Below, one piece after another: positions 7,720-17,336 of a stretch of DNA of 19,104 nucleotides. The stretch's first letter is position 1; every line of letters begins with the position of its first letter. The position numbers were made by a program, and so were the translations under genes. This stretch comes from Synura sp. LO234KE (Eukaryota; Sar; Synurophyceae; Synurales; Mallomonadaceae). The notes under the pieces were generated by a model. That model was not told the DNA's origin and made no database searches. It worked only from the letters and a program-made list of their open reading frames with translations. The stretch covers positions 1 to 19,104 of the forward strand of contig VKHC01000101.1 in NCBI GenBank assembly GCA_015143735.1, in the 5' to 3' direction.

Positions 7720-10240
7720 GTTTTGCTCAGAATTTGCCTAAAGACCTCTAGATACACGTTATCTGAGCCTTCAAAAGCGCAGGCGACACTGCTCCCGGCT
7801 TTTAACGAAAGTTGCGAAATGGAAATTCACGAAAAGCAAAACCAGTTTCTCGAACCTATCCAAGATAGTGACCGTCATGGAGAAAGGAATCCAAGGATAT
7901 TTCTTAAGGCAAAGGTAATCCAGGTCTCCAGCCAAATCAATCCTGACAGAGACAAAATGTTTTAGTTTTCTGGACAACCGCACACGAATCCGACATTCGG
8001 CCAATTCTATATTTGAAGCACATGAGGAATTAACTGTAACACTTAATATTTCGCAAGATAGCGTTGACAAAAATCCTGCGCTATCCCATGTCTCAACTTC
8101 CACCTCGTTTGGTGTTCCGTTTTGCAATAGCACTATCGCTTTCAATCCTGTTCCACTCCTCCAATACGGGGAGGACAAGAGCACGCAGGAACCTCAAGTT
8201 GAAATATTTACCCCTGGAAACCAACGGGCATGTTAGAGGCAAATCTAGGCCTTGCTCCATTTTCATTCCCTGGTACTGGTTGACGCGCCGATGCTACCCA
8301 AGATTTTGCACCCACGTCGACCAATCTTCCACTTTTCGCGACAATTTGGGTTTAGAGCACAAGCGCCCTCAACTCCGGCCCAAAATTATTTGCAAAATTG
8401 CTTTGGTGACAACTTTCAATCTCGTTTCCCAGCCTCTAATTTCCCAGGATATCAGCACGGTACCAGCTCTGTTGCCGGCCTCATTTCTGCCCTACCAGCC
8501 ATTCAATTTGGGGCAAATGAGAAAACTCTGTCAATATGATTTATATCCGCTCACATCCGCCTCATCATGAAGCAGACGATGTTGACTTGAAGTCTCCCTC
8601 CGATTTCGGTATTGACGAGCATCCATCGTCGTGGAACTCTGTGACTTTGGGTACGCGGAGAAAGCTATCTGTCCAAATTAACGCCTCCATTCCAGCTCTA
8701 CAAACAACGATGAGCGCCCCTAGTCTCGTAGGCGTAATTGGAATATTAAATTGACATTTCCTGGAAACACACAACCGCTCCCGAACCCGAATTTGTGCCC
8801 AGGCAATTTTCCAATAGAATTTAGGTTCGGAGAACACGTGGAATTAAATCCAAGTCTAAATTTTTTTGTGCAGTAAAATTCCAGCGGTATCTCAATCGCC
8901 AATTTTTTCTTCATCGCTAGCTCTCTGTCCTAATATCTTCCTTCCTTCTTGCGCGATTTGAAACGGCCAGGAACCTACCACAGCTGTGAATTCAGTCTCC
9001 AGGCCACGCTCAAATCAAATACACTAGTACTGTTGACAAAGATGATACTACTGACTGCACACACCCCTTCCTGGAGCAACTCTCTCATGCTTTATTCAAC
9101 TACCAGATGACCTATTTACAGCGTACCCTCTCCAACATCTGGAGCGCTCATCCAATATCTCAACAGCAATATTGTCTCCATTCGCATATCTGGCCAGAAA
9201 TTCTCTGCCAGACTACACTATGGGACTCAGGGGTCATGTATCTGCTGAACAAACTCCTTCGCCTTCTTCAGATTCAAGGCTCTGCCCCACTCGGCTTCTC
9301 CCAACAACACGAGGACCAAGAAGATAGTCCTGCAAAAGTCTTTTAGGTTGAAGGAGCCTGGCGCTGTAACTTCCTCTTTCAGCTGGAGGCAAAACAGCGG
9401 GACCTTTAAGACGAGGACACCAGTGTGAAGGTCCGAGTTCGTCCTGCGCCTCTTCTCAGTGCCTAAGGCAGACACTCCTACCGATTATATTCCAGACGAC
9501 CTCGTCCCTCGAAGCGAGCGACATGGAAGTCAAGCCTTCAAGAAATTGCTCCAGATCCAGAGGAGCACGCCCGGAGGTTTCTGGCTTCTTCTCTACTTAC
9601 TTTGCAAAATGAGAGCATCGAAAGTATCTTCGCAACTATTGGGGAGATAGATCCATGGGGAACTGTAATTAACCCCTTATGGGCTGTGATTTTAGAGAAG
9701 GTGGAGGATGCCTGGCGCTTTACAGGATCTATTTCTCACTATCCGTCCCCTTCATCCCTACCGCAAGCTCAGTGAGGCATTGCTTCGTTTGCTCTTCAGC
9801 CTTCACCGGAGCGGTGCGCGCAGGCTTCTCTTGGAGTGACCGTGAAGTGGACTGAAACTTGAAGTGTCTTAGAGGACAAGACCGTCGAGCGGGATACGCA
9901 GGCCACACACGAGGAGAGCGTGAAGGGGCACGACACCCTGGCAAATATGACGTCTCCTCTGACATTGTCCCATGATCCGCTCCCTGTCTCACGAGATGAA
10001 TGACTTTCCGGACCGGAGCAGCACCAGCCTGCAACACCCTGGGCGCAAGAGGAGGGGTCAGATCGCCAGAGGTCCAGCCTGATGGAACCGCTTGAAGACC
10101 GTGTGCCCCCTCCCATGGAGTTGTTTCTTGCCCAGCGTGCGGAGCCAGAGGTGGTGCTTTTTGTCTCTTCTGACTTCTTGGTCTCGGTCAGTGTGGTGGC
10201 CTGCCTTTTTGCGACATGCATGTCACTTGTTGTATTGTGA
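7720..10240 (+). pseudogene. Decayed long coding region, possibly ORF1 of a non-LTR retrotransposon
   Basis: No single frame is intact, but coding-like plus-strand segments follow each other. They are 7723-7965 (first ATG 7819), about 7970-8225 (peptide VSTSTSFGVPFC), 8252-8539 (peptide FRAQAPSTPAQNYLQNCF) and 8536-8754. One frame then runs from 9107 to 10240 with stops at 9344, 9407, 9464, 9773, 9860 and 10001. Composition is rich in Ser, Pro, Gln and Asn, common in retrotransposon ORF1 products. Peptides such as ATIGEIDPWGTVINPLWAVI read as true protein but match no family I know. A minus-strand frame at 7771-8184 is open for 137 codons but lacks an ATG. No endonuclease or RT motif was found. 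Linking this region to the RNase H downstream rests on strand and proximity. Confidence 0.4.
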
Positions 10241-10421
10241 TCACACCATTCTCACAATTCCTGCATTATCTGACGGTGTTCTTGGTACTCACTCTGCACC
10301 GCGCTAACACTGTCATTTTTCCACCCTTTGTGGTGCCCCCGCAATAGGAGAGTCATCCTCGGGGGTGGTAAGCGCGTCTCCTTCTATCTAGTTGAGGAAG
10401 TCGTAGCGTGCTAATCATCCC

Positions 10422-10994
10422 ATGGGGATACCTTTCCTACGCTTGTACCATGCCCTTGACTGGATTAATACCAGACGAACGTCTTCGTCACTAGTGGTTT
10501 GCCCCAGTTACAACATTGTCTCCGACAGCGATTACTGTGTCAAACTGTTTGCCACGCGGTCCATCAAGCCAGTGGCAAACAAACGAATGATCGCTCGTAT
10601 CTATGCCCTCCTCGCCAGAGTAAAGCAGATGAATGTTGTGTGTATCTCCTGGACCCCGTCCCACACGAAGGCGAACACCCCCCTTGCGAATGGAAATGAT
10701 GCAGCTGACCTCGCAGCGCGAAGATGCGGTGCCCCTTGTCTATCCCGCTCCTCGAGCATCGGCTTGATCTCTCCACCGCATCCGCGCTCCTTTAAATCGA
10801 GCCCCCCTCGTTGGTCTTTGGCCTCCGCCCTTCTGCGTCGCACTCGAGGCAAGCGGGGTTCTCCCCCCCCCCCGCTACCCCGTTTGATAGGAGACAGCCC
10901 GCCCTCTGGCGTGCGTTCTATCTGCGATTTGCCATGCGTTTTTGTCCTGCCAATGCCTTTCACCCGCCCATGTGTGAATACTATGGGGATCTAG
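10422..10994 (+). pseudogene. RNase H domain of a retrotransposon, isolated
   Basis: RNase H cleaves RNA in RNA-DNA hybrids. In the 190-codon frame, IVSDSDYCVKLF (residues 32-43) carries the catalytic Asp in the 'xSDSxYhh' setting. SWTPSHTKANTPLANGNDAADLA (residues about 75-100) supplies the late His and Asp region, matching the 'TPSHTxxxTPxAxGNxxAD' style of RNase H domains attached to RT. The N-terminal strand bearing the first catalytic Asp is not visible upstream, so the domain is truncated. After about residue 105 the sequence becomes Arg/Pro/Ser-rich with an 11-C run (10863-10873) and is probably not ancestral coding. No RT precedes it. A cellular RNase H1 is less likely given this motif style. 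Confidence 0.65.
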
Positions 10995-11152
10995 TTGGCG
11001 ACTAGAGTTTTTTCTCCGAGTGCAGTCGCTCGGTTCCCTCTACTCGGTAACGGGACTTGCCCATTGGTTCATATAGGGTGGTTTTTATGACGTCTTTACC
11101 GTCTGTGTGATTTCCATCCACATGTACCCGACCTCATAATAAACTCTTCGAT
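10995..11152 (+). other. Probable 3' untranslated end of the RNase H element
   Basis: No open frame is seen. CATAATAAAC (AATAAA at 11138-11143) could be the element's polyadenylation signal. No poly-A tail or target duplication is visible, so the end of the element is not fixed. Confidence 0.3.
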
Positions 11153-11341
11153 TTTCGGCAAATACCCTTCTTCCTACGCTTTCGGGCGGAGGCGGCCACC
11201 CCTTCCCCAACTCGTCGGTAATAGCGCATGGGGCTCTTAGTTCTTATTGGACTTGCTGTGTAGTTTCCTGCCCCTTGTCCCCTGTAATAATTAAGATGAA
11301 GGATTTTCCGGAATGGTTTTCTGACCGCTGACGACGGTTTC

Positions 11342-11455
11342 CTAACTACTAGTGATGGAATTTTCACTACTACTAGTAGATTGATGCTGCCAGCAAGAAG
11401 CAACGCGAGCACAAAGAAAATTCACAAAGACAGCCAAGAGCAACTTGACCGGCAT
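11342..11455 (-). CDS. Short open frame with signal-peptide-like N-terminus (possibly first exon or broken)
   Basis: ATG at 11455 opens 37 codons ending in TAG at 11342-11344. It begins MPVKLLLAVFVNFLCARVAS: one Lys, a 12-residue hydrophobic core and a plausible small-residue cleavage site, then a Ser-rich stretch. A second minus frame, 11134-11412, overlaps it and ends in a very basic tail (SARKRRKKGICRKSK). A GTAGTT...TTACAG intron (11282-11349, 68 bp) can be drawn but does not join the two frames in phase; a single-base frameshift would. It may be a decayed or short secreted protein, or chance. Confidence 0.3.
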   Translation of the reverse strand: MPVKLLLAVFVNFLCARVASCWQHQSTSSSENSITSS

Positions 11456-11820
11456 GTTTCTGGTTCAAAATTAAGCAATCATCTTTATCTCATTCTCATT
11501 GTTTCCTAAGAGCGCTTCAATGATTTTTAATCCTGATCCACGTCATGCGACTTACAGTTTATTCTATTACTAATGTGATACTGGTCAAGGCAGAATTTCA
11601 AGCATTGCACTCAGCCTTTTGGCTATTGGGAATAACGTATATGATTAATCAGGAGACAATCTACTTGGTAAAAACCACTGTTGTTAGTCTGATACACGTT
11701 CTGAGATTCTCGCCCTTCTCTAGTCTACTTTCTAATAAGATTCAATCTAACGCATCAAAAGTAGATAAATATCCTTGACGATCTCGTTCATTCAAAATCA
11801 GTAAGTAAAACAGCCATATG
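11456..11820. other. Intergenic, no recognised feature
   Basis: A 77-codon plus-strand open frame (11545-11778) starts MRLTVYSITNVILVKAEF but has no recognisable motif or composition bias. I regard it as chance. Confidence 0.35.
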
Positions 11821-11823
11821 GTT

Positions 11824-11829
11824 TTTATT
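11824..11829 (-). terminator. Polyadenylation signal of the minus-strand gene
   Basis: TTTATT on the plus strand reads AATAAA on the minus strand, about 40 bases after the stop codon of the gene at 11867-12742. The spacing fits a eukaryotic poly-A signal. Confidence 0.55.
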
Positions 11830-11866
11830 GCAAAATTACGTTGTACAAGCCACGCAAATAAAACAT

Positions 11867-12742
11867 TTATTGAACTGAGCTCATCATGATTTGGCGAGTA
11901 AATTCATAAATCAGAAATTGCACGGATCCCTCGAATGATGCTCGAAAAATTCTGTTCACATAATCCATAGCATATTTCTGTAAGGAAATTATCTCGCTTT
12001 TATCCATTTCTCGCCATAATTGAGCGGCTAATCCCGACAGAGCTCCTACCGCAGCGGCGGATTCAAGGGGAACAAGTGATGAATCAGGGGTCAAGATAGA
12101 GAAAGTGACCCATTTCGAGATATCGGCTTGAATTTCGGTCGGAGATATTGACTTTTTCTTTGATTCTCGAGATTCTCTCATATCCTCCTTTCCCTTAAAA
12201 TCCATGATTAATTTCATAGAAGGGCGCTGAAATTTCATTAAATCAAACATTTTAGGGCCCTTCCCGACTCGGGTTTGAATAGCCCTAATTGACTGGTCAC
12301 GAATCTTGAACAATTCTGAAACCAAAATCGGTGTAATAATAATTAAAATATCTAATAGTGGGGTAGACATTCCTACAATTTCTCCAATTGTGGACACTAT
12401 TCCTCTGGTGGCGAAGAAAGCTCCAGAGGAGCTCGCAACCTCAATTACAGATTCATTAAATGAAGGATTGCCATCAATCAACGCTATCGCTGCAAAAGCA
12501 AGTCCACCTGCAAAGCCAGATACACTCTCTGAAAAAACTATGGCAACAGCATCATTCAAATCAGACGGAATGATAGATCCTAGGACTTTGCTCTCAGCAC
12601 TGTTCAGAATAAACTCTCCAATGGTGGCCAAGTCTATGTTGCGAAGAGGTTGTAGAGAAGGGGAATAGGGCGGAATAAAACTACAACAAATAGTTGTCCA
12701 GCAAGCACTTAAAAAAACGATGAAAGCTAACTTGCGCTCCAT
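11867..12742 (-). CDS. Unassigned membrane-associated protein with cleavable leader, 291 residues
   Basis: An uninterrupted single-exon frame whose product I do not recognise. The frame is open upstream to 12814, but the ATG at 12742 is preferred because MERKLAFIVFLSACWTTICC then forms a textbook signal peptide. It is followed at residue 21 by SFIPPYSPSLQPL. In red-lineage secondary algae, plastid-targeted proteins have a signal peptide followed directly by Phe in an ASA-F-like site; S-F-I-P-P fits that pattern, but this is inference. Later there are Gly/Ala-rich hydrophobic segments (residues 66-89, SGFAGGLAFAA) and GAFFATRGIV then LLDILIIITPILV (about 107-146). A basic soluble stretch covers 150-200. 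A second Ala/Gly segment follows (227-242), and the end is amphipathic (EGSVQFLIYEFTRQIM). The product is probably an organelle membrane protein; a plain secretory-pathway protein is the alternative. Confidence 0.8.
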   Translation of the reverse strand: MERKLAFIVFLSACWTTICCSFIPPYSPSLQPLRNIDLATIGEFILNSAESKVLGSIIPSDLNDAVAIVFSESVSGFAGGLAFAAIALIDGNPSFNESVIEVASSSGAFFATRGIVSTIGEIVGMSTPLLDILIIITPILVSELFKIRDQSIRAIQTRVGKGPKMFDLMKFQRPSMKLIMDFKGKEDMRESRESKKKSISPTEIQADISKWVTFSILTPDSSLVPLESAAAVGALSGLAAQLWREMDKSEIISLQKYAMDYVNRIFRASFEGSVQFLIYEFTRQIMMSSVQ

Positions 12743-13291
12743 AACTTCCACGTGGACATAGTACGATGGTCTGCAATAATAGGCTTTTAGTTTGTTATAA
12801 ATAGAAAGGCGCACACCTCACTTAGGTTGATCTAGTTAAATTTCTCATGTGGGCCCCTTCCCCCCGCCCCGCTCCACGCGAATGGCTCTTGTTTTTTTAT
12901 GTCACGATAATTTTATCTGGTGGTTTGTGTGTGCGTGCTTTGTGGTGCTGAACAAATGTGAGACACTTTGGCGCAGCTGAAATTCCTAAGAATAATAAAA
13001 TATCAATATGAACTTTGATTATTAACCAGTGAACAAATACGCTCGAAGCAATTCAGTGATGGGATCGTGAGGCAATGATGACATCACGAGGATATTAAAA
13101 AATTGGATGGCGCATCGAAATTTTTGGATGGAGCAGTTTTCATTACTATTATGGATGGTCTTTTTCGACTGAAGGAAATAATTTTGAAGTACTAGTGGTT
13201 AATCTATATAATTGTACTCTGGTGGTGACCTGTTCGTTTGACATTTTCACAGCAAAATATATTGAAGCTCATACAACAAAATTCGTTTGGT
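12743..13291. promoter_or_regulatory. Divergent intergenic region between two host genes
   Basis: About 550 bp separate the start codons of two genes read outward, so it should hold both promoters. No shared motif was identified with confidence. A C-rich block (about 12850-12875) and AT-rich stretches are present. Near the right gene, ATTTTCACAG at 13243-13252 looks like a 3' splice site, so a 5' untranslated or short coding exon may lie in this region. Confidence 0.4.
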
Positions 13292-13905
13292 ATGCCATCA
13301 TCGGGCTTTACAGAATTCGAAATTATGGCAGCAGCCTGGAGTAAAAAACAAAAGCTACAAGCCCCTAAACCTTCAATAATTGCACGAACTGCCGATAATC
13401 ATTTCCGAGTAGAAAAGACAAATCTCCCTGACTTTCGAGGGAAAAGTAATTGTAATAATGTTATCCGCAGCTCAAGTCAAGATAGACGACGGCGACGGGA
13501 GAATAGAATAGAATTTGGTGAGAATGGAGAGGTGATCGGAAGAGATCCAGCAATTCGTGGCCGAACCAGATCTAGAAGTGTATCCGAGGACTTAGTCAAA
13601 TATTTCAATGGTCGAAAGCGTCGCCGCGGATCTTCAAGATCATCCTCTCTTAGCAGTGGAGAAAGGCGCCGTGGACGAATGGTTGATAAGAAAAAGTGGA
13701 CGCACGATAAGTTCTCTGGAGAGGCCGATGAAATGTAATATACTAATTATTTTAAATTCGCAACTAATCAAATGTTTTCCACAGCTCTCAACCGAGAGTT
13801 TTACCAGCAGGATATCGTCCCCCGAGCCCAGAATGGATAAGCCGTGCAGGTGGCGTCGCTATCATGAAGAAAAAATCTAAAATAATTGAAAAGGCTTCAG
13901 TTTAA
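13292..13905 (+). CDS. Arg/Ser-rich nuclear protein with WxHD motif, possible mRNA export or splicing factor
   Basis: A two-exon gene: 13292-13734 and 13785-13905, with a 50-bp GT...AG intron whose removal keeps the frame open to TAA 13903-13905 (about 187 residues). The start is the first ATG, MPSSGFTEFEIMAAAWSKKQ. Because the frame is open upstream and a 3' splice site lies at 13251-13252 in phase, an extra upstream exon is possible. The middle is basic and RS-rich (RGRTRSRSVSED, GRKRRRGSSRSSSLSSGERR), typical of nuclear RNA-processing proteins. KKWTHDKF (around residues 131-138) matches the WxHD motif known in ALYREF (WQHDLF), where it contacts the exon junction complex. The C-terminus LPAGYRPPSPEW is Pro-rich. 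I infer a role in mRNA processing or export; no RRM or other folded domain is visible. Confidence 0.75.
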
Positions 13906-15200
13906 GTCGCCATATACTGCCTGCTATATCCTTCCGCCCCCCTACTGCGTTAAATTCGGTTAAGGTTAATTCAGTCAACTAACTAAGTGCATAAGTCCTA
14001 TAATACCTTTCATCGATGTTGTCGATTATTAACAATTTCAAAACTCACCACATGGATTAAATGGCGATTCTTATGGTGTTGAGAATAACCATTCACTCGG
14101 TTCGATGCCGCATTTCTCAGTCGACTGTTGGATTAAACCATATCCTTAGTGCTCTAATTTAGCCTGTGTTGCACAAAGACAGACGACACTTGATATTTAA
14201 CGCTTGATTATTTACATACTACGCTACATCGATTGGTTAAGGGCGTTGAAGGCTCTCCTCTGAAGATACTACGGAGTTCAAGTTGATGTCTGGTAGTAAT
14301 ATAAACAGAAAGGAGTCATACCTCTTTGAATTCGAATAATTATCTTTGTGAATTTAATTAGAAGGAAGGTTGGTGTCCAATTTAGGACATCTTTGTCACA
14401 AGTAATTTATTAATCGTTTTCTAGAAGTTGAGAAGAAGAAGCATTCCTTGCATAGCGTTAAAAAACCCAACTCATTTAAGCAGCAGAACGACAAGAATGT
14501 AGACAACTGCGACATGATAAAAGCAGGAATAAAAAATTATTGGCCGTTATCATCGGCTCTCCGGCCCTACTTCGTTCTGTAACCAATAAGCAACAAGCAA
14601 TATTAAGTATCGTCTTATTAAAACTTATCGAGGAGTTGGCACAAAATATGTTTACTCAAACAAGTTTCCATTAACTATTGCAAATGCCATATTTTGTTTC
14701 AAAATAACCACATTCTTCATTTTAAAGTAGTGCCTAACAAAGTCGTTCGTCAATAGTGTTAGAGTAAATCCATTTCTTGATTTTCTAGCTTGGTAATCTA
14801 GCCTTGCTCAATTCTACGAAGTACCACGATGTACCGGAGATATTATTTATTTATGAACTCAAGTTGCTTTAAGGAGTTCCTCTTCATTTATTGATACTGC
14901 TAAATAACTGTAACCACTTTTATCACGTTCGTTGAATGTATGATTATTGTACACAAAGTTTTTATCCACTCTTTTGAAATTTGAAAATCGTATGGACACG
15001 ATTCTCATAGCGAATTAAAGCCGAATAGCTTTATAAGCATAATTAAAAGTATAACTGTGTTTGAAAAAAGTTTGTACGTCCAGAATCGAGCTCTAACGAG
15101 CACTTCGGATTTTTTGTAGTTTCATCGTCAGCAAAGAGTAAATTTTACAACCTATCCAAAACTAAACAACTGGAAAAATTCAATAGTCAACGGTAATTCT
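13906..15200. other. AT-rich intergenic stretch, nothing recognised
   Basis: Stops are dense in all frames. No repeat, RNA gene or transposon end was recognised in 1.3 kb. A small inverted pair GTCC/GGAC occurs near 14378-14388. Untranslated or intronic sequence of the gene ending at 13905 or of the frame starting at 15201 could lie here. Confidence 0.4.
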
Positions 15201-15602
15201 ATGCATATTGAAGTGCGGTCAGGTTTATCTCAGAACAAGTGCTTGCAGAGAAATTCCGGACCTCACGCATTCTCATTGAACGAATGGGACAAAACGATGG
15301 TGGATATGTGCTCAGGTGAAAACAGAGGAGATTACAAAGGCGAATTCGACAGTGAAATAATTTATTTATCCGGATTCATCAGAGGAATTCTTGAAGATTT
15401 GAATTCACGGATCGAAGACTTGCAAATGCTAGTAGAAGTGATGGTAGACTACGCCACGGACAGTCAAATCAACACTCAGCGCTTCAGCGAGTGGTTATCA
15501 AGAGATCTTACCCCCTTCATTGATGCGGAGCACGAGGACTCCCTAGGAATATGCTTTCCCCTTATACGACCTCGAAATTTAGCTTTAGCGGTCCAACTAT
15601 AA
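15201..15602 (+). CDS. Unassigned open frame, 133 residues
   Basis: ATG 15201 to TAA 15600-15602. The product is acidic and reads as real protein, with an amphipathic central stretch (SEIIYLSGFIRGILEDLNSR, residues about 51-70) that could form a helix or coiled coil. The C-terminal part ends RPRNLALAVQL. No family is recognised. It lies just upstream of dispersed repeat copy A (from 15688) and could be a small gene, the last exon of a gene, or a gene truncated by the repeat. No upstream splice acceptor was confirmed. Confidence 0.45.
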   Translation: MHIEVRSGLSQNKCLQRNSGPHAFSLNEWDKTMVDMCSGENRGDYKGEFDSEIIYLSGFIRGILEDLNSRIEDLQMLVEVMVDYATDSQINTQRFSEWLSRDLTPFIDAEHEDSLGICFPLIRPRNLALAVQL

Positions 15603-15687
15603 GCTGATCGGAAGGAATAACAAAAACTGCTCCGGTGTATATCATCTTCCCAGAACACTTCATTGTACAATTCCCAAAATTTAAGGT

Positions 15688-15930
15688 GTTGCAGCATAGC
15701 AGCTGCATAGGGCACATATGTTATTCTCTGTGGCTACTATTCTACACACTGCTGCACTGCACACACTTCCTTGTATACACTTACTGATCAACCGACGTCT
15801 CCGCCGGTAGAACTAGCCGTAACCTACCAGTTGCTTTTCTGACGGCATCGCACATTTTGTAGGTAGCACTATCACATTTCTATCCACTATTTCTTTCTAT
15901 TTTCTCTACTCTATTCTATTATCTACATAT
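15688..15930 (+). repeat. Dispersed repeat, copy A
   Basis: It shares with copy B, in the same order and similar spacing: GTTGCAGCATxGC.AGCTGCxTAGG (15688), a CTGCAC block, GACGT..TCTCC.CC then AACTAxCCGTAACC (ending about 15824), and TTTTGTAGGTAGC (15855-15867). First to last block spans 167 bp here and 161 bp in copy B. A pyrimidine-rich tail follows in both. It lies about 460 bp upstream of the hAT pseudogene. Confidence 0.6.
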
Positions 15931-16218
15931 CTATCTATCACTGATCAGAGGGCGGTGTATCTTCACCGTCGAGATCTATACTGTAATCAACCGTGATGGT
16001 TAGCATTGCTGGTTACACTTGTGGTGTTGTGTGAATGCAGGTATAGGCAGCTACAGGGCCCGTAGTCGTCTAGAGCGGTTTACCTGGGTTCGGTATTATG
16101 TTTACTATATACTACTTCTGTGTTTAGGCAGGGTGGAATGGTTTACTCGGGTGGTACGGTGTACCAGGGTTGATCAACCGCATGTTGGTGCGGCCGAATC
16201 AGGCCTTATTTACACGGC

Positions 16219-16252
16219 AAAATAAGGTAAAATAAGGAATAAGGAATAAGGA
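16219..16252 (+). repeat. AATAAGG short tandem repeat
   Basis: Four AATAAGG units, two of them with extra AA/GT spacer bases, occur in 34 bp. This is a simple repeat with no inferred function. It sits between repeat copy A and the hAT start. Confidence 0.7.
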
Positions 16253-16653
16253 AAATGATAGATAAGGTGTTATGGGATAAGAAAAATTCGTCCGAATTCG
16301 GGTAAAATTAGGCAACAAACAAAATCTTACTGTGGACAGTGCCGTGTAACTGAACTGAAATCAGAAAATTTAGTGGTGATTTGACAATTGATGTGCGAGA
16401 ACAACCAGATATTTTCGGAACTCTTTTACTTTGATGAAGATTGTGGTCAAGGGTTACCGAATAAGAATATATGTCAAAAGTATATTTGTAGATTGTGCTA
16501 CAGCGTAGATACTGGATGCAAGAGAATTAATGCTGAACTGGCGAAAGCATATATTACATTCGAATCTCATGTCGAGAAAAAACATGAAAATAATTGGGAA
16601 AAAGACATGGCTTTAAGGTTATTATCCGGGCCAATGCGCGGTCCTATGAATCT

Positions 16654-16722
16654 GTGAGTTATCTTTAAAATATTATTGTAACTTCTTGTTTTTCTTCCCA
16701 CTTTATAATGTTTTCGTGTTAG
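16654..16722 (+). other. hAT intron 1
   Basis: Starts GTGAGT and ends GTGTTAG after a T-rich tract. Removing it completes a Leu codon and opens the hAT-like frame, which strongly supports splicing. Confidence 0.75.
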
Positions 16723-17257
16723 ATATACGCAATATGAGGCATCCACCAAGGCGAAATCAATATTTTCTTGGATGGAACTAATTTTATTCGAAAATTTGCC
16801 CTTTTCTGTCGTGGAGTTGCCAATAATGAGGAAGTACGTAAAGACAGAAGGCGCTTCATTTTGGATGCTGGTTCGAACTTCATCTGTTATCTTTTCAAAA
16901 TATTTCATGATAGATCTATGTTTGGAATTACATTTGATGGATGGTCTGATGGATCGGGTGCACATCTCGTAGCTATTTTTGCTTCCTAGTATATGTTTCA
17001 AGATAGTGTAATGACTCCACTACTGGCTTGTGCTCCATTAATGGATGAAGAATCATTCACGGCATTTGACTACAAAGAATATTTTGAGTCTACGCTTAAG
17101 TATTATGGCGCACATCGCAACGTAGAAAATTTAGTACAGTTGATCGGCGATAATTGCGCCGTCAATAAACTTTCAGGGCGAATTTGTGAAAAGCCACTGG
17201 TCGGATGCGCGTCTCACAGGCTGCATTTAGCACCAAAGTACTTTTTAAATACACATG

Positions 17258-17336
17258 GTATGAGGTTATTTAAATAATTAACTTGTTACTTTTTTTCCCG
17301 CAATTATTTTTTTTATTTTTGCCTTGCAATTTTCAG
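17258..17336 (+). other. hAT intron 2
   Basis: Starts GTATGA and ends in a long pyrimidine tract plus TTTTCAG. Removal joins HE (CAT G|AA) in phase with VLISKVNDCLKKLRRLKK, the expected helix after the catalytic block. Confidence 0.75.

Noticed and set aside
7771-8184. 137-codon minus-strand open frame
   Set aside because: It starts only with GTG, has no ATG or recognised motif, and the opposite strand has coding-like Ser/Pro/Gln-rich segments that continue beyond it. It is kept only as an alternative reading.
10601-10963. Minus-strand Arg/Gly-rich open frames over the RNase H region
   Set aside because: They are antisense to a recognised RNase H domain, and their composition follows from GC-rich sequence.
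11282-11349. 68-bp GT...AG intron joining the signal-peptide frame to the basic tail frame
   Set aside because: The splice phases do not match: the join gives a short out-of-frame tail with an early TAA. Only a frameshift would connect the two frames.
12306-12668. 120-codon plus-strand open frame
   Set aside because: It lies wholly inside the minus-strand 291-residue gene, whose leader and domain layout are convincing. This is an antisense shadow.
16292-16301. 10-bp palindrome CCGAATTCGG
   Set aside because: Single short palindrome with no partner or context; expected by chance at this scale.
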